Below are positions 51,453 through 60,702 of a stretch of 64,000 nt of DNA, in pieces. The stretch comes from Actinocorallia aurantiaca (GTDB taxonomy: Bacteria; Actinomycetota; Actinomycetes; Streptosporangiales; Streptosporangiaceae). Below the pieces are notes generated by a model. That model saw only the letters and a list, made by a program, of their open reading frames with translations. It had not been told where the DNA came from and ran no database searches. The stretch covers positions 62,001-126,000 of the forward strand of contig NZ_BAAATZ010000003.1 in NCBI RefSeq assembly GCF_039533685.1, read 5' to 3'. A program made the translations under genes and the position numbers. Numbering within the stretch: position 1 is the stretch's first letter; each line of letters begins with the position of its first letter.

Positions 51453-52601
51453 GTGGAGACCGAAGCCGCGATTCTCTGGGAGACGAACACGCCCTGGAGC
51501 GTGGAGGACATCGTCATCGACCCGCCCAAGGCGGGAGAGGTGGTGGTCAAGCTCGCGGCCTCGGGCCTGTGCCACTCCGACGAGCACATCGTCACCGGCG
51601 ACATGGCCCTCCCGCCGGAGATCATCGAGCAGACCGGCGCGTCGATCACCCCGATCATCGGGGGCCACGAGGGCGCGGGCGAGGTCGTCGAGGTCGGCCC
51701 CGGGGTCACCAGCGTGCAGCCGGGCGACCACGTGTCGCTGAGCTTCGTCCCGTCCTGCGGCCGCTGCCCCTCCTGCGCGGCCGGCCGGCAGAACCTCTGC
51801 GACATGGGCGCCTTCCTGCTGTTCGGCCGCCAGATCAGCGACCTGACGGCCCGCCACCACGCCAAGAGCAACGGCGCCGACCTGGGCCTGATGTGCTGCC
51901 TGGGCACGTTCTCGCCGTACACGCTGGTCAACGAGGCCTCCTGCGTCAAGCTCGACGACGACATCCCCCTGGACAAGGCCGCGCTCGTCGGCTGCGGCGT
52001 CACCACGGGCTGGGGCTCGGCCGTCTACCTGGCCGAGGTGAAGCCGGGTGAGACCGTGGTCGTGATCGGAGTCGGCGGCATCGGCATCAACGCCATCCAG
52101 GGCGCGGTCATGTCCGGCGCGCGGCACATCGTGGCGGTCGACCCGGTGCAGTTCAAGCGGGACGAGTCGCTGAAGTTCGGCGCCACGCACACCGCGGCCA
52201 GCGTCGAGGAGGCCCTCGAGCTCGTCGGCATGATCACCTGGGGTGCGCAGGCCGACAAGGTCATCATCACCACCGGCGTCGCCGACGGCAAGATGATCCT
52301 GCCGGTGATGACCATGGTCGCCAAGGGCGGCCGGTGCGTCGTCACCTCGGTGGCCTCGATGGCCTCCAACGACGTCTCCCTCAACCTGGCCGACTTCACG
52401 CTGATGCAGAAGCAGCTGGTGGGCGGCATCTTCGGCGGCGCCAACCCGCGCCGCGACATCCCCCGCCTGCTCCGCCTGTACAAGGAGGGCAAGCTCAAGC
52501 TCGACGAGCTGATCACCACCACGTACAAGCTGTCCGAGGTCAACCAGGGCTACCAGGACATGCGCGACGGCAAGAACCTGCGCGGCCTGATCCGCTACTG
52601 A
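51453..52601 (+). CDS. NDMA-dependent zinc alcohol dehydrogenase
   Basis: 382 aa from GTG 51453. Catalytic Zn ligands Cys in SGLCHSDEH and GGHEGAG, four-Cys structural-zinc lobe (CGRCPSCAAGRQNLC) and NAD fold GVGGIGINAIQG. The long insert and MMCCLGTFSPY type mark the NDMA-dependent group (Rxyl_3153 family), which keeps NAD(H) bound and needs mycofactocin or another acceptor. No mycofactocin genes are in the window. Divergent AraC gene lies upstream (282-bp gap, AT-rich near 51245-51310). Confidence 0.92.
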   Translation: METEAAILWETNTPWSVEDIVIDPPKAGEVVVKLAASGLCHSDEHIVTGDMALPPEIIEQTGASITPIIGGHEGAGEVVEVGPGVTSVQPGDHVSLSFVPSCGRCPSCAAGRQNLCDMGAFLLFGRQISDLTARHHAKSNGADLGLMCCLGTFSPYTLVNEASCVKLDDDIPLDKAALVGCGVTTGWGSAVYLAEVKPGETVVVIGVGGIGINAIQGAVMSGARHIVAVDPVQFKRDESLKFGATHTAASVEEALELVGMITWGAQADKVIITTGVADGKMILPVMTMVAKGGRCVVTSVASMASNDVSLNLADFTLMQKQLVGGIFGGANPRRDIPRLLRLYKEGKLKLDELITTTYKLSEVNQGYQDMRDGKNLRGLIRY

Positions 52602-52633
52602 CCGAGACGCGAACCACCGGCCGACGTGCCGAC

Positions 52634-52663
52634 AAGGGTCCCGCTGCGATCAGCGGGACCCTT
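52634..52663 (+). terminator. Terminator hairpin after NDMA-ADH
   Basis: Perfect 13-bp stem (AAGGGTCCCGCTG / CAGCGGGACCCTT) with a 4-nt loop, ending in TT. Strong hairpin 33 bp after the stop. Confidence 0.85.
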
Positions 52664-52782
52664 CGTCATGCCGGCATTCGCCGTGCGCGTTCTCGACGCC
52701 CGCGGCCCGGATGGTTTCAGCGCCGCGGGGAAACGCGAGAACCTAGGAAGATCGACTACGCGTGAGCGAAAGAGGGGACGTC

Positions 52783-53643
52783 ATGGAGCTTTCCGGCATC
52801 GGAGTGTGGAGTCAGCAGCTGCGTTACGGGGACGCGGCCGAGGCCGCGGAGTCGGCCGCGGAGCTGGAGGAGCTGGGATACAGCGCCCTGTGGATCCCGG
52901 ACGTCGGGGGACCGCTCTTCGACGCGGTCGGCCGGCTGCTGGCCGCGACCCGGCGGACGGTCGTCGCGACCGGCATCCTCAACCTGTGGATGCACGCGCC
53001 CGAGGACGCCGCCGCCTCCCACGCGTCGCTGACCGCCGAGCACGGGGACAGGTTCCTGATGGGCATCGGCGTGAGCCACGCCCCGCTGGTGGACCGGGCG
53101 GAGGCCGGCCGCTACCAGAAGCCGCTGGCGGCGATGCGGACCTTCCTCGACGGGCTCGACCAGGCCGACACCCCCGTGCCTTCGGAAAGCCGGGTACTCG
53201 CCGCGCTGGGCCCCAAGATGCTCGAACTTGCGGGGAAGCGGGCCCGTGGCGTCCACCCCTACCTCGTCACGCCCGAGCACACTCGGACGGCCCGCGAGGC
53301 GCTCGGAGCCGGACCGCTCGTGCTGCCGGAGCAGACGGTGATCCTGTGCGCGGACCGGGACGAGGCCCGCGCGATCGGCACCGACTGGCTGAAGAACTAC
53401 CTGTCCCTGCCGAACTACGCCAACAACCTGCTCCGCCTCGGCTTCTCGCCCGAGGACGTCGAGTCGGTGAGCGACCGCCTGTTCGACGCCCTGATCGCCT
53501 GGGGGGACGAGGAGGCGGTCAGGCGCAGGGTGGACGAGCACCGCGCCGCCGGCGCCGACCACGTCTGCGTCCAGGTGCTCACCGAGGACCAGGGAGCCTT
53601 CCCGAGGGAGCAGTGGCGCCGCCTCGCCGCCGCCCTGCTGTGA
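52783..53643 (+). CDS. LLM-class F420/flavin oxidoreductase (TIGR03620-like)
   Basis: 286 aa from ATG 52783 (SD GAGGGG); GTG 52762 possible. Luciferase-like barrel, with GIGVWSQQLRYGD opening, SALWIPDVGG, MGIGVSHAPLVD and ALGPKMLELAG. The family oxidises or reduces substrates with F420 or FMN; the substrate is not readable. No partner gene. The 188 bp after it are non-coding. Confidence 0.9.
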   Translation: MELSGIGVWSQQLRYGDAAEAAESAAELEELGYSALWIPDVGGPLFDAVGRLLAATRRTVVATGILNLWMHAPEDAAASHASLTAEHGDRFLMGIGVSHAPLVDRAEAGRYQKPLAAMRTFLDGLDQADTPVPSESRVLAALGPKMLELAGKRARGVHPYLVTPEHTRTAREALGAGPLVLPEQTVILCADRDEARAIGTDWLKNYLSLPNYANNLLRLGFSPEDVESVSDRLFDALIAWGDEEAVRRRVDEHRAAGADHVCVQVLTEDQGAFPREQWRRLAAALL

Positions 53644-53831
53644 TCTCCTAGGAAGGCCGAGGAGCTTCGCGGCGACGGGCGGTGCCCTCGGGAGCCCGCT
53701 CTTTTCTCACCCGGCGATCGAACCGGAGTGTTTTCGGGGATATGTCAGGGTAGATGACTATTTGTCGGGAGTGTGGTCAAGGGGCGCCGCCCTCCGCGGA
53801 GAACGTCGGTGAGGAGGTCGGTGTGGAGACG

Positions 53832-54890
53832 ATGAACGCTTTCGTCATGAAGCGCATCAACGAAGTCGGTTTCATGAAGAAGCCGGTCCCCACCGACCTG
53901 GAGCCGACCGCGGCCCTCGTCAAGACGACGTGCGCCCTGGTGTGCACCTCCGACACGCACACGGTGGCGGGCGCGCTCGGCGAACGTGAGAACCTCACCA
54001 TCGGCCACGAGGCGGTGGGCGTCGTGCACAGGCTCGGAAGAGCCGTCCGGGGCTACCGGGAAGGCGACCGGGTCGCGGTCTGCGCCATCACCCCCGACTT
54101 CCACTGCGTCAACTGCCAGCGCGGCTACACCTCGCAGTGCCAGGAGATGCTCGGAGGCTGGAAGTTCGCCAACATCAAAGACGGCGTCTTCGCGGAGTAC
54201 TTCCACGTCAACGACGCGGAGGCGAACCTCACGCCGATCCCGGACGACATCCCCGACGAGAAGGCGGTCTACATCTGCGACATGATGTCGACCGGCTTCG
54301 TCGGAGCGGAACACGCGCGGATCCCCATCGGAGGGACCGTCGCGGTGTTCGCGCAGGGGCCGGTGGGCCTGATGGCCACGGCCGGCGCCCGGATGCTCGG
54401 CGCGGGCCTGGTGATCGCCGTGGAGAGCGTCCCGAAGCGGATCGAGCTGGCGAGGCACTTCGGCGCGGACGCCGTCGTGGACTTCAGCGAGGTGGACCCG
54501 GTCGAGGGGATCCGGAGACTGACCGACGGGGCCGGCGTGGACGCCTCCATCGAGGCACTGGGCCGGCCGGAGTCGTTCGAGGCGTGCGTGGCGGCCACCC
54601 GTCCCGGCGGGACGATCTCCAACATCGGCTACCACGGCGAGGGAGACGTCGTCCCCATTCCCCGCCTGGGCTGGGGGGCGGGTATGAGCGACAAGACGAT
54701 CCGGACCGCCCTCTGCCCCGGCGGCAAGGAGCGCATGGGCCGCCTGCTGCGCATTCTTCAGACGGGCCGCCTCGACCCGACCCCCATGACCACGCACACC
54801 TTCGACTTCGATGAGGTCGGCACCGCCTTCGAGCTGATGCGCACCAAGGCCGACGGCGTCATCAAGCCGCTGATCCGCTTCCCGTCCTGA
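53832..54890 (+). CDS. NAD(P)-dependent secondary alcohol dehydrogenase (Thermoanaerobacter type)
   Basis: 352 aa, the length of T. brockii ADH. Catalytic Zn residues fit that enzyme: Cys38 (VCTSD), His59 (IGHEAVG) and Asp in ICDMMSTGF. GWKFANIKDGVFAEYFHVND and the Rossmann region FAQGPVGLMATAG also match. It lacks the four-Cys structural zinc, as in the T. brockii group. ATG 53832 is preferred (matches MKGFAM of the relative); GTG 53823 is possible. Convergent with the PBP gene (25-bp gap). Confidence 0.9.
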   Translation: MNAFVMKRINEVGFMKKPVPTDLEPTAALVKTTCALVCTSDTHTVAGALGERENLTIGHEAVGVVHRLGRAVRGYREGDRVAVCAITPDFHCVNCQRGYTSQCQEMLGGWKFANIKDGVFAEYFHVNDAEANLTPIPDDIPDEKAVYICDMMSTGFVGAEHARIPIGGTVAVFAQGPVGLMATAGARMLGAGLVIAVESVPKRIELARHFGADAVVDFSEVDPVEGIRRLTDGAGVDASIEALGRPESFEACVAATRPGGTISNIGYHGEGDVVPIPRLGWGAGMSDKTIRTALCPGGKERMGRLLRILQTGRLDPTPMTTHTFDFDEVGTAFELMRTKADGVIKPLIRFPS

Positions 54891-54915
54891 CCGTTCCGCG
54901 TGCGGGCGCCGGCCG

Positions 54916-56553
54916 CTAAAGGGAGTTGAGGAACTTCGCGGCGACGGGGGCGGCGGCCTCGGCTCCGGCGCCGCCGTCCTCGACGATGACGGAGAAGGCC
55001 AGGTCGCCCTTGTAGCCGATGAACCAGGAGTGGGCGGGAGGCTCCTCGCCGGAGCCGAACTCGGCGGTGCCGGTCTTGCCGGCGGTTCCGGCGGGGAAGT
55101 CGACGGCGTGGGCGGTGCCCTCGGAGACGACGGCGGGCATCAGGACGCGCAGCGCCTTGCGGACGGCGGGGTCGAGCGGGTGGTCGGGCTCGGGCTTCCT
55201 GCCGCCGGCGTCGAGGGCCTGGCCGGCCAGTTCCCGGGGGACGAGGCGGGGGGAGCGCCAGGTGCCGTCGGCGGCGGCCGCGGCGACCGAGGCCATGTTG
55301 AGGGGGCTGGTGAGCACCTGGCCCTGGCCGAACGCGGCGGAGGCCAGCGCGGTGTCGTCCTTGACGGCGGGGAACGCCGCCCGCACCGCCGGGAGGCCCG
55401 CGATGATCGGCGCGTTGAAGCCGAACTGGGAGGTGACCTCCGCCAGCTTCTTCTCGCCCAGCCTGCCGACGGCGAGGTCGGCGAACGTGGTGTTGCAGGA
55501 GTGGGCGAACGCCTCCCGGAACGGGATGCTGCCGAACTTCTCGTATCCGGCGTTCTTGAAGGTGCGGCCGTTGATCGTCGTCGTGGCGGGGCAGTTCACC
55601 TTGTCGTCGACGCCCAGGCCGCCCGCGACGAGGGCGGCGGCCGTCACGACCTTGAAGGTGGAGCCGGGCGGGTACTGGCCCATGAGCGCGCGGTTGTAGC
55701 CGCCCGGTTTGTTGACGACGGCGAGGATCTCGCCGGTCGAGGGTCGCACGACGACCATCGAGGCGTCCTTCTTCGCGGTCGTCAGGGCCTGGCCCGCGGC
55801 CGTCTGGACGCGCGGAACGATCGTGGTCTTCAGCGGTTCGCCCTGGCCGCCGCCGAAGCGCTGCAGGGTCTTGACCGGCTGGTCCTTCGCATCGACGATC
55901 TTGACGACCGTGGCGGGGGTGCCGGCCAGCCGCTTCTCGTACTGGCGGTTGAGCCCGTCCAGCCCGACCGGGTCGTCCTTGCGGTAGGGGGCGCCGAACT
56001 CGGCGGCGGCCTTGTCGGTGGCGGGGCCGACCGGACCGAGCAGCTGCTGCACCGAGCCGGAGGAGCTGCCGCGCAGGTCGGAGCCGTTCGCGGCGGTGAT
56101 CGCCGCCCGTTCGGGGAAGTCGCGGGAGGAGGTGAGCCGCTGGCCTTCCTTCAGGTCCGGGTGGAGCACGGACGGCGTCCAGCGGACCCGCCACCCGTCG
56201 TCGTTCTTGACGAAGGAGAAGGCGCCTTCGTAGTTCCACTTCTGGCCCTGGCCGAGAGTGACCTCGGCCCGGTAGACGGCCCGGGCGTCCTCGCCCTCCC
56301 CGACCCCGGCCAGATGGAGGCGCTGGTCGACTACGCCGAGATCCGTCCATGTGCGGGTGAGGCGGGCCGGGAGGTCGGCGGGAGCGCCCTCGGTGAGCGA
56401 CGTCATCGCGGCGGCGTCACGGCGCTGCCAGGCGTCGAGGAACTGCTCGGTGACGGGCTTGGGGCCCTCGTCCCTGTTGATCCAGAACACCCCGGCGCCC
56501 ACGACCACGGCGACGGTCGGTACGGCCACGGCCGCCACTACGGCTCGGCGCAT
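54916..56553 (-). CDS. Penicillin-binding protein with MecA_N-like domain
   Basis: 545 aa from ATG 56553 (SD AAAGGAG). One membrane anchor (about 5-25), NTF2-like MecA_N domain (30-140), dimerisation segment (RDFPERAAI) and transpeptidase domain: SxxK Ser298-Lys301 (PGSTFK), SxN Ser352-Asn354 (HSCN), KTG 493-495. Class B-type, D,D-transpeptidase outside the membrane. Related architecture occurs in low-affinity PBPs that confer beta-lactam tolerance. Divergent from LysR. Confidence 0.92.
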   Translation of the reverse strand: MRRAVVAAVAVPTVAVVVGAGVFWINRDEGPKPVTEQFLDAWQRRDAAAMTSLTEGAPADLPARLTRTWTDLGVVDQRLHLAGVGEGEDARAVYRAEVTLGQGQKWNYEGAFSFVKNDDGWRVRWTPSVLHPDLKEGQRLTSSRDFPERAAITAANGSDLRGSSSGSVQQLLGPVGPATDKAAAEFGAPYRKDDPVGLDGLNRQYEKRLAGTPATVVKIVDAKDQPVKTLQRFGGGQGEPLKTTIVPRVQTAAGQALTTAKKDASMVVVRPSTGEILAVVNKPGGYNRALMGQYPPGSTFKVVTAAALVAGGLGVDDKVNCPATTTINGRTFKNAGYEKFGSIPFREAFAHSCNTTFADLAVGRLGEKKLAEVTSQFGFNAPIIAGLPAVRAAFPAVKDDTALASAAFGQGQVLTSPLNMASVAAAAADGTWRSPRLVPRELAGQALDAGGRKPEPDHPLDPAVRKALRVLMPAVVSEGTAHAVDFPAGTAGKTGTAEFGSGEEPPAHSWFIGYKGDLAFSVIVEDGGAGAEAAAPVAAKFLNSL

Positions 56554-56620
56554 CCGCGTCTCCTTTCCCCCGGTATGAGCCAACAGGACAGCAGATGATC
56601 CGAAGGATGTCCAAGAGCGA

Positions 56621-56639
56621 TATCAGCCATAGATTGATA
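56621..56639. promoter_or_regulatory. LysR-type inverted repeat
   Basis: TATCA-N9-TGATA in the 110-bp AT-rich gap between PBP and LysR. Candidate LysR binding site serving both promoters. Confidence 0.5.
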
Positions 56640-56663
56640 CGAAAACAGATATAGTTCCTGCTC

Positions 56664-57602
56664 GTGAACCTCGTGGGGCATCTCGAATGCTTCGTCGCGG
56701 TCGCCGAGGAATTGCACTTCGGGCGGGCCGCCGAGCGGCTCGGCATGGCCCAGCCGCCGCTCAGCCAGCGTATCCAGCGGCTGGAGCGGGAGCTCGGCGC
56801 CCGGCTGTTCGACCGGTCGAGCCGTCGCGTCGTGCTCACCGCGCCGGGCCGGCTGCTGCTGGAGGAGGCCCGCGACCTGCTGGAGCGGGCCGAGCGGATC
56901 CGCACCGTCGCCGAGCGGGCCGGAGACCGCGACCTGCTGCGCGTCGGCATCCCCGAGGACCTCGACGGCGCGGTGATCGCGTCCCTCATCGGCACGTTCC
57001 GCGACATCCGCCCCGAGCTTCCGCTGGAGCTGCGCCCCGCCCCGGCCGAGGAGCACCTGCGCGCGCTCTCCGACGGCACGCTCGACGTCGGCGTGCTCCG
57101 CCACCCGTGCGACACCGCGGGCCTGTCCCTCGGCCCGATGCTCGGAGAGCCCCTGGGCGTCCTGCTCCCGGACGGATCCCCTCTGGCCTCCGCTCCCGAC
57201 CTCCGCCTGGCCGACCTCGAAGGCCACGACCTCGTGGTGTCCCGCCGCGAGAGCTCTCCCGCCGCGCTGGAGGACCTGCTGGCGTCCTGCGCCCGCCACG
57301 GCTTCGTCCCGGGCGCCGTCCACGAGTCCCCGCACCCCCAGTTCACCCTGGGCCTGGTCCTGGCGGGCACCGCCGTGGCCCTCCTGCCGCACGCCCCGGC
57401 GGCGCCCGGCGCGGTGTGGCGCCCCCTCTTCGGCACCCCGCTCCTGCGGCGGACGTCCTGCGCCTGGCGCGCCGGCGCTCCGCCCGAAGGCCCTCTCGCC
57501 GACCTCATCGACGTGACCACCCGCGTCCTGCGCATGGAAGCCGCCATGACCGCCGTCCCCCAGCGGGTCGTACTCCGCCCGTCCTCCGGATTCCTCGCAT
57601 GA
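56664..57602 (+). CDS. LysR-family regulator
   Basis: 312 aa from GTG 56664. HTH (about 5-60; LHFGRAAERLGMAQPPLSQRIQRLERELG) and a periplasmic-binding-like effector domain (90-290). It faces a PBP gene and is followed by a beta-lactamase-fold gene on the same strand, an AmpR-like arrangement. Control of the pair is an inference. Confidence 0.92.
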   Translation: MNLVGHLECFVAVAEELHFGRAAERLGMAQPPLSQRIQRLERELGARLFDRSSRRVVLTAPGRLLLEEARDLLERAERIRTVAERAGDRDLLRVGIPEDLDGAVIASLIGTFRDIRPELPLELRPAPAEEHLRALSDGTLDVGVLRHPCDTAGLSLGPMLGEPLGVLLPDGSPLASAPDLRLADLEGHDLVVSRRESSPAALEDLLASCARHGFVPGAVHESPHPQFTLGLVLAGTAVALLPHAPAAPGAVWRPLFGTPLLRRTSCAWRAGAPPEGPLADLIDVTTRVLRMEAAMTAVPQRVVLRPSSGFLA

Positions 57603-57738
57603 CCGCCGCGACCCGGCCCCGCCCCGTCCTCCCGATCCGCGCCGCCCGCGCCGCGGTAGCCTCGACCGTGCCCGCCGCCGGTTCTCCCCGTCTTCCCCTG
57701 CCCGGAAGGCGATCCGTGCTCTCCGGAGGAGGTGCGGC

Positions 57739-58620
57739 GTGACGTCCGCGATCGAGGGGGCCTTCCGGGAGGCCGGGGTGGTCGGCTGGCTGCACGCCGT
57801 CGACCTGGACTCCGGACGCGAGGTCGGCGTACGCCCCGACGAGAGCGTGGTCCTGGCGTCGGTGTTCAAGGTGCCGCTGCTGGTGGCGTTCTTCCGGCGT
57901 GCCGCGGCGGGCGGGCTCGACCCGGCGGAGCAGGTGACGCTCCCGCCCGGAGCCCGGGTGGCGGGCTCGACCGGGACGTCGGTGCTGCTCGACGAGATCC
58001 GCATGTCGCTGCGGGACCTGGCCTGCCTGATGATCACGGTCAGCGACAACACGGCCGCCGACGTCGTGCTGGAACGCGTCGGCCTGGAGCACGTCAACCG
58101 GACGCTGACCGAGCTCGGCCTGGGGCGGACCGGGGTGACCGGGAGCGCGGGAGAGCTGCACTCCTCGCTGATGGCGGACGCGGGCGTCACCGACCCCGCG
58201 GAGCTGTGGGAGAGGCTCGCGGAACCCGGCATGACCGGACGCCTGTCGGCGCTCGACCCCACCCGCTCCAGCCACGGCACCCCCCGCGAGCTGACCCGCC
58301 TGCTCGCCGCGATCTGGCACGACGACGCCGCGCCTCCTCCCGAATGCGCCCAGATGCGCAGGATGCTCGGCCTCCAGGTCTGGCCGCACCGCCTCGCCTC
58401 GGGATTCCCCTACGACGACGTCCTGGTCAGCGGCAAGACCGGCACCCTGCTGACCCTCCGCAACGAGATAGGCGTGGTCGAGTACCCCGACGGCGGCCGC
58501 TACGCCCTGGCCGTCTTCACCCGTGCCCGCAGCACGGCCGCCACCCACCCCCGGGCCGACGCCGCCATCGGCACCGCCGCCCGCCTCGCCGTCCAGGAGC
58601 TCCGCGGCTGGGCCTCCTGA
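57739..58620 (+). CDS. Class A beta-lactamase-fold serine hydrolase
   Basis: 293 aa. SxxK Ser41-Lys44 (ASVFK), SDN 102-104, KTG 233-235. No signal peptide or lipobox before the core, so it is probably cytoplasmic, and the omega-loop Glu (ExxLN) of true class A enzymes is not evident around 160-185. It may be a D-Ala peptidase or esterase rather than a lactamase. Same strand as LysR, 136 bp downstream, with its own SD GGAGGTG. Confidence 0.82.
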   Translation: MTSAIEGAFREAGVVGWLHAVDLDSGREVGVRPDESVVLASVFKVPLLVAFFRRAAAGGLDPAEQVTLPPGARVAGSTGTSVLLDEIRMSLRDLACLMITVSDNTAADVVLERVGLEHVNRTLTELGLGRTGVTGSAGELHSSLMADAGVTDPAELWERLAEPGMTGRLSALDPTRSSHGTPRELTRLLAAIWHDDAAPPPECAQMRRMLGLQVWPHRLASGFPYDDVLVSGKTGTLLTLRNEIGVVEYPDGGRYALAVFTRARSTAATHPRADAAIGTAARLAVQELRGWAS

Positions 58621-58669
58621 CCCGCGCTCAGCTGCTCCGGCATGAGGTACCGACGGCATTCGCCGGAGA

Positions 58670-58690
58670 CGGCCGACTCGGGGTCGGCCG
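58670..58690. terminator. Hairpin between convergent genes
   Basis: Perfect 8-bp stem (CGGCCGAC / GTCGGCCG) with a 5-nt loop in the 88-bp gap between the hydrolase and the TetR gene; could serve both. Confidence 0.45.
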
Positions 58691-58708
58691 GCGATGGGAA
58701 GGCGGGGT

Positions 58709-59380
58709 TCAGGGTTCCGGGAAGGCCACGTTCTGGAAGCCGTCGGGGACGTGGATGGCGCCGGGGGGAAGGGTGTTGGGGGCCAGGAGGAGGCCGCCGA
58801 CGGCGTCGAGGACGAAACGGCCCAGGTTCTCCCAGGTGCCGTGGGTGTTGCGGCCTTCGGCCAGTTCGAGTTCGAATCCGGCGCTGGCCCGGAAGAGCAG
58901 GGGGCGCACCAGGCGCCAGCGCATCTGCATGACTTCGGGGGGGATGTTCGCCGTCGTCCGTGCCACGGCCCGGATCGCCGTGCCGGTGTGCGGGCCGGCG
59001 AGCTCGGGGAGCACCTGCTCCTCCAGCGCGGGATCGGCCAGGGCCTGGATGACGAAGCGGGAGTAGTAGGTGGGCGGGCCCAGCCGGTCCAGGTGGATGA
59101 GGGTGGGCAGCAGCACGCAGGCGAGGTGCTCGCGCGGGTCGGGTGAGCCGGCGGCCCGCTCCGCCATCGTGCGGCCGATCTCGTCGGTCTCCCTGCGGTG
59201 CGCCCGGACGATCTCCAGGACGAGGCCGAGCTTCGTGCCGAAGTGGTAGGCGACGGCCGAGTGGTTGGCCGCGCCGGCCTCCTCGGCGATCCGGCGGGCG
59301 GAGACCCCGGTGCCGTGCAGGGCGATCAGGCGTTCGCCCGCCGCCAGCAGCTGCTCGCGGGTGGATGCCTTCTCCGTCAT
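58709..59380 (-). CDS. TetR-family regulator
   Basis: 223 aa from ATG 59380 (GGGAGG nine bases upstream; ATG 59389 possible). HTH with RRIAEEAGAANHSAVAYHFGTK and a long ligand domain (VLLPTLIHLDRLGPPTYYSRFV). Divergent from two tandem membrane paralogues, with two copies of one operator between. Confidence 0.92.
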   Translation of the reverse strand: MTEKASTREQLLAAGERLIALHGTGVSARRIAEEAGAANHSAVAYHFGTKLGLVLEIVRAHRRETDEIGRTMAERAAGSPDPREHLACVLLPTLIHLDRLGPPTYYSRFVIQALADPALEEQVLPELAGPHTGTAIRAVARTTANIPPEVMQMRWRLVRPLLFRASAGFELELAEGRNTHGTWENLGRFVLDAVGGLLLAPNTLPPGAIHVPDGFQNVAFPEP

Positions 59381-59436
59381 GGCCACCATCCTCCCATCTG
59401 TGAGAACCGTCTCTTCTGGCACCTTTCCGGCAAAAG

Positions 59437-59454
59437 TTAAGACGTCTGACTTAA
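59437..59454. promoter_or_regulatory. TetR operator 1 (TTAAG-N8-CTTAA)
   Basis: TTAAG-N8-CTTAA; on the minus strand it reads GATTAAGtCAGaCG, shared with operator 2. Centres are 33 bp apart. Confidence 0.75.
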
Positions 59455-59469
59455 TCCTACCCCTAAGCT

Positions 59470-59487
59470 TTAAGTCGACTGGCTTAA
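59470..59487. promoter_or_regulatory. TetR operator 2 (TTAAG-N8-CTTAA)
   Basis: Second copy (GATTAAGcCAGtCG on the minus strand) 32 bp before the first membrane gene. Both copies likely bind the divergent TetR. Confidence 0.75.
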
Positions 59488-59519
59488 TCACTATCGGCAA
59501 CGCGAGGGAGATCGACCTG

Positions 59520-60653
59520 ATGCAGGCGACGGACACCGTCTCCACCCAGGGGGAGCGGAAGGCGGGCCCCGAAGGGGAGCGGCAGGTTCCCAAAGCAGTC
59601 ATGTACGTCTTCGTCGGGCTCATCCCGTTCCTCCTGGTGATGATGCTCGTCAGCGTTTACACGGCGGCGATGCACCAGCCCACGCCCCGCGACCTGCCCG
59701 TCGCGGTGATCGGCACCGGGCAGCAGGCCGTCGGGCTCGCCGGTCGGCTCAACGCCGCCGAGGGGTCGCCGGTCGAGGTCCGCACCGTCGGCAGCACGTC
59801 CGAGGCCCGGAGCCTCCTCATGGACCGGGAGATCGGCGCGGCCTTCAAGCTGCCGTCCGCGCCCGGAGGGCCTGCCCTGCTCTACACGGCGCAGACCGCC
59901 GGCATGGGCCAGGCGTCGATGGCGCAGGCGATCTTCAACGGGATCGCCGCCCAGCAGAACATCCCGGTGGAACACCACGAGATCGCGCCGCTGCCGCCCG
60001 AGGACGGCATGGGCGTCTCCGCCATGATGATCGTCACGGGCTGGATCCTGGCCGGATACATGATCGTCACCATGGTGACCCAGGGCTTCCCCGCGCTCTT
60101 CACCCTGCGGAGGATGCCGGTGTACCTCGGGGCCTGGGCCGCGCTGATGAGCTTCCTGGTGTGGTTGATCGCAGACCCGATCATCGGGGCGGTGGGCGGT
60201 CATGCCTGGGAGATGCTCGCGCTCGGCTGGGCGACGATCTTCTCGGTCGGGCTGGCGCAGAGCTTCATCGCCCGCCTGGTCGGCGGGCTCGGCTCGATCG
60301 TCGGTGTGTTCGTCCTCATGTACCTGGGCGTCCCGGCCTCCAACCTGGGCATGCCGGTGAAGGCGATGCCCGGCTTCTTCGAGTGGCTGCACGGCGTCCT
60401 GCCGACGCCCGCCGCCGGCGAGGCGCTGCGCGCCGTTCTGTACTTCGGCGGCGACGGGGTGAGCGGGAACCTGCTGGTCCTCGCCCTGTGGGGTTCGGTC
60501 TCCGTCGCCGGTTCCGTGGCCCTGGACTCGGCACGCAACCGGCGCAAGCCCGAGCACCACCTGAGCGACGACGAGAAGTCCTCCGCGGACGAGTCCTCCG
60601 AGTCCTCCGAGGATTCAGGGGCCATCGCCCCGGCAGTGCCCGTCACGGCCTGA
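59520..60653 (+). CDS. ABC-2/DUF3533-like membrane protein, copy 1
   Basis: 377 aa. One N-terminal helix (about 28-48), an extracytoplasmic domain (50-165) with TPRDLPVAVIGTGQQAVGLAGRL, then five C-terminal helices (170-345) and a Ser/Glu-rich tail. This is the YhgE/Pip (ABC-2-like) layout, without ATPase. Function is unclear; such proteins are often controlled by TetR and give solvent or drug tolerance. SD GGGAG. Confidence 0.8.
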   Translation: MQATDTVSTQGERKAGPEGERQVPKAVMYVFVGLIPFLLVMMLVSVYTAAMHQPTPRDLPVAVIGTGQQAVGLAGRLNAAEGSPVEVRTVGSTSEARSLLMDREIGAAFKLPSAPGGPALLYTAQTAGMGQASMAQAIFNGIAAQQNIPVEHHEIAPLPPEDGMGVSAMMIVTGWILAGYMIVTMVTQGFPALFTLRRMPVYLGAWAALMSFLVWLIADPIIGAVGGHAWEMLALGWATIFSVGLAQSFIARLVGGLGSIVGVFVLMYLGVPASNLGMPVKAMPGFFEWLHGVLPTPAAGEALRAVLYFGGDGVSGNLLVLALWGSVSVAGSVALDSARNRRKPEHHLSDDEKSSADESSESSEDSGAIAPAVPVTA

Positions 60654-60702
60654 CCAGCGCTCCCCGCCCGAGCTTCCCCATCTTCTCCCCACGAGGTTCC
60701 GC

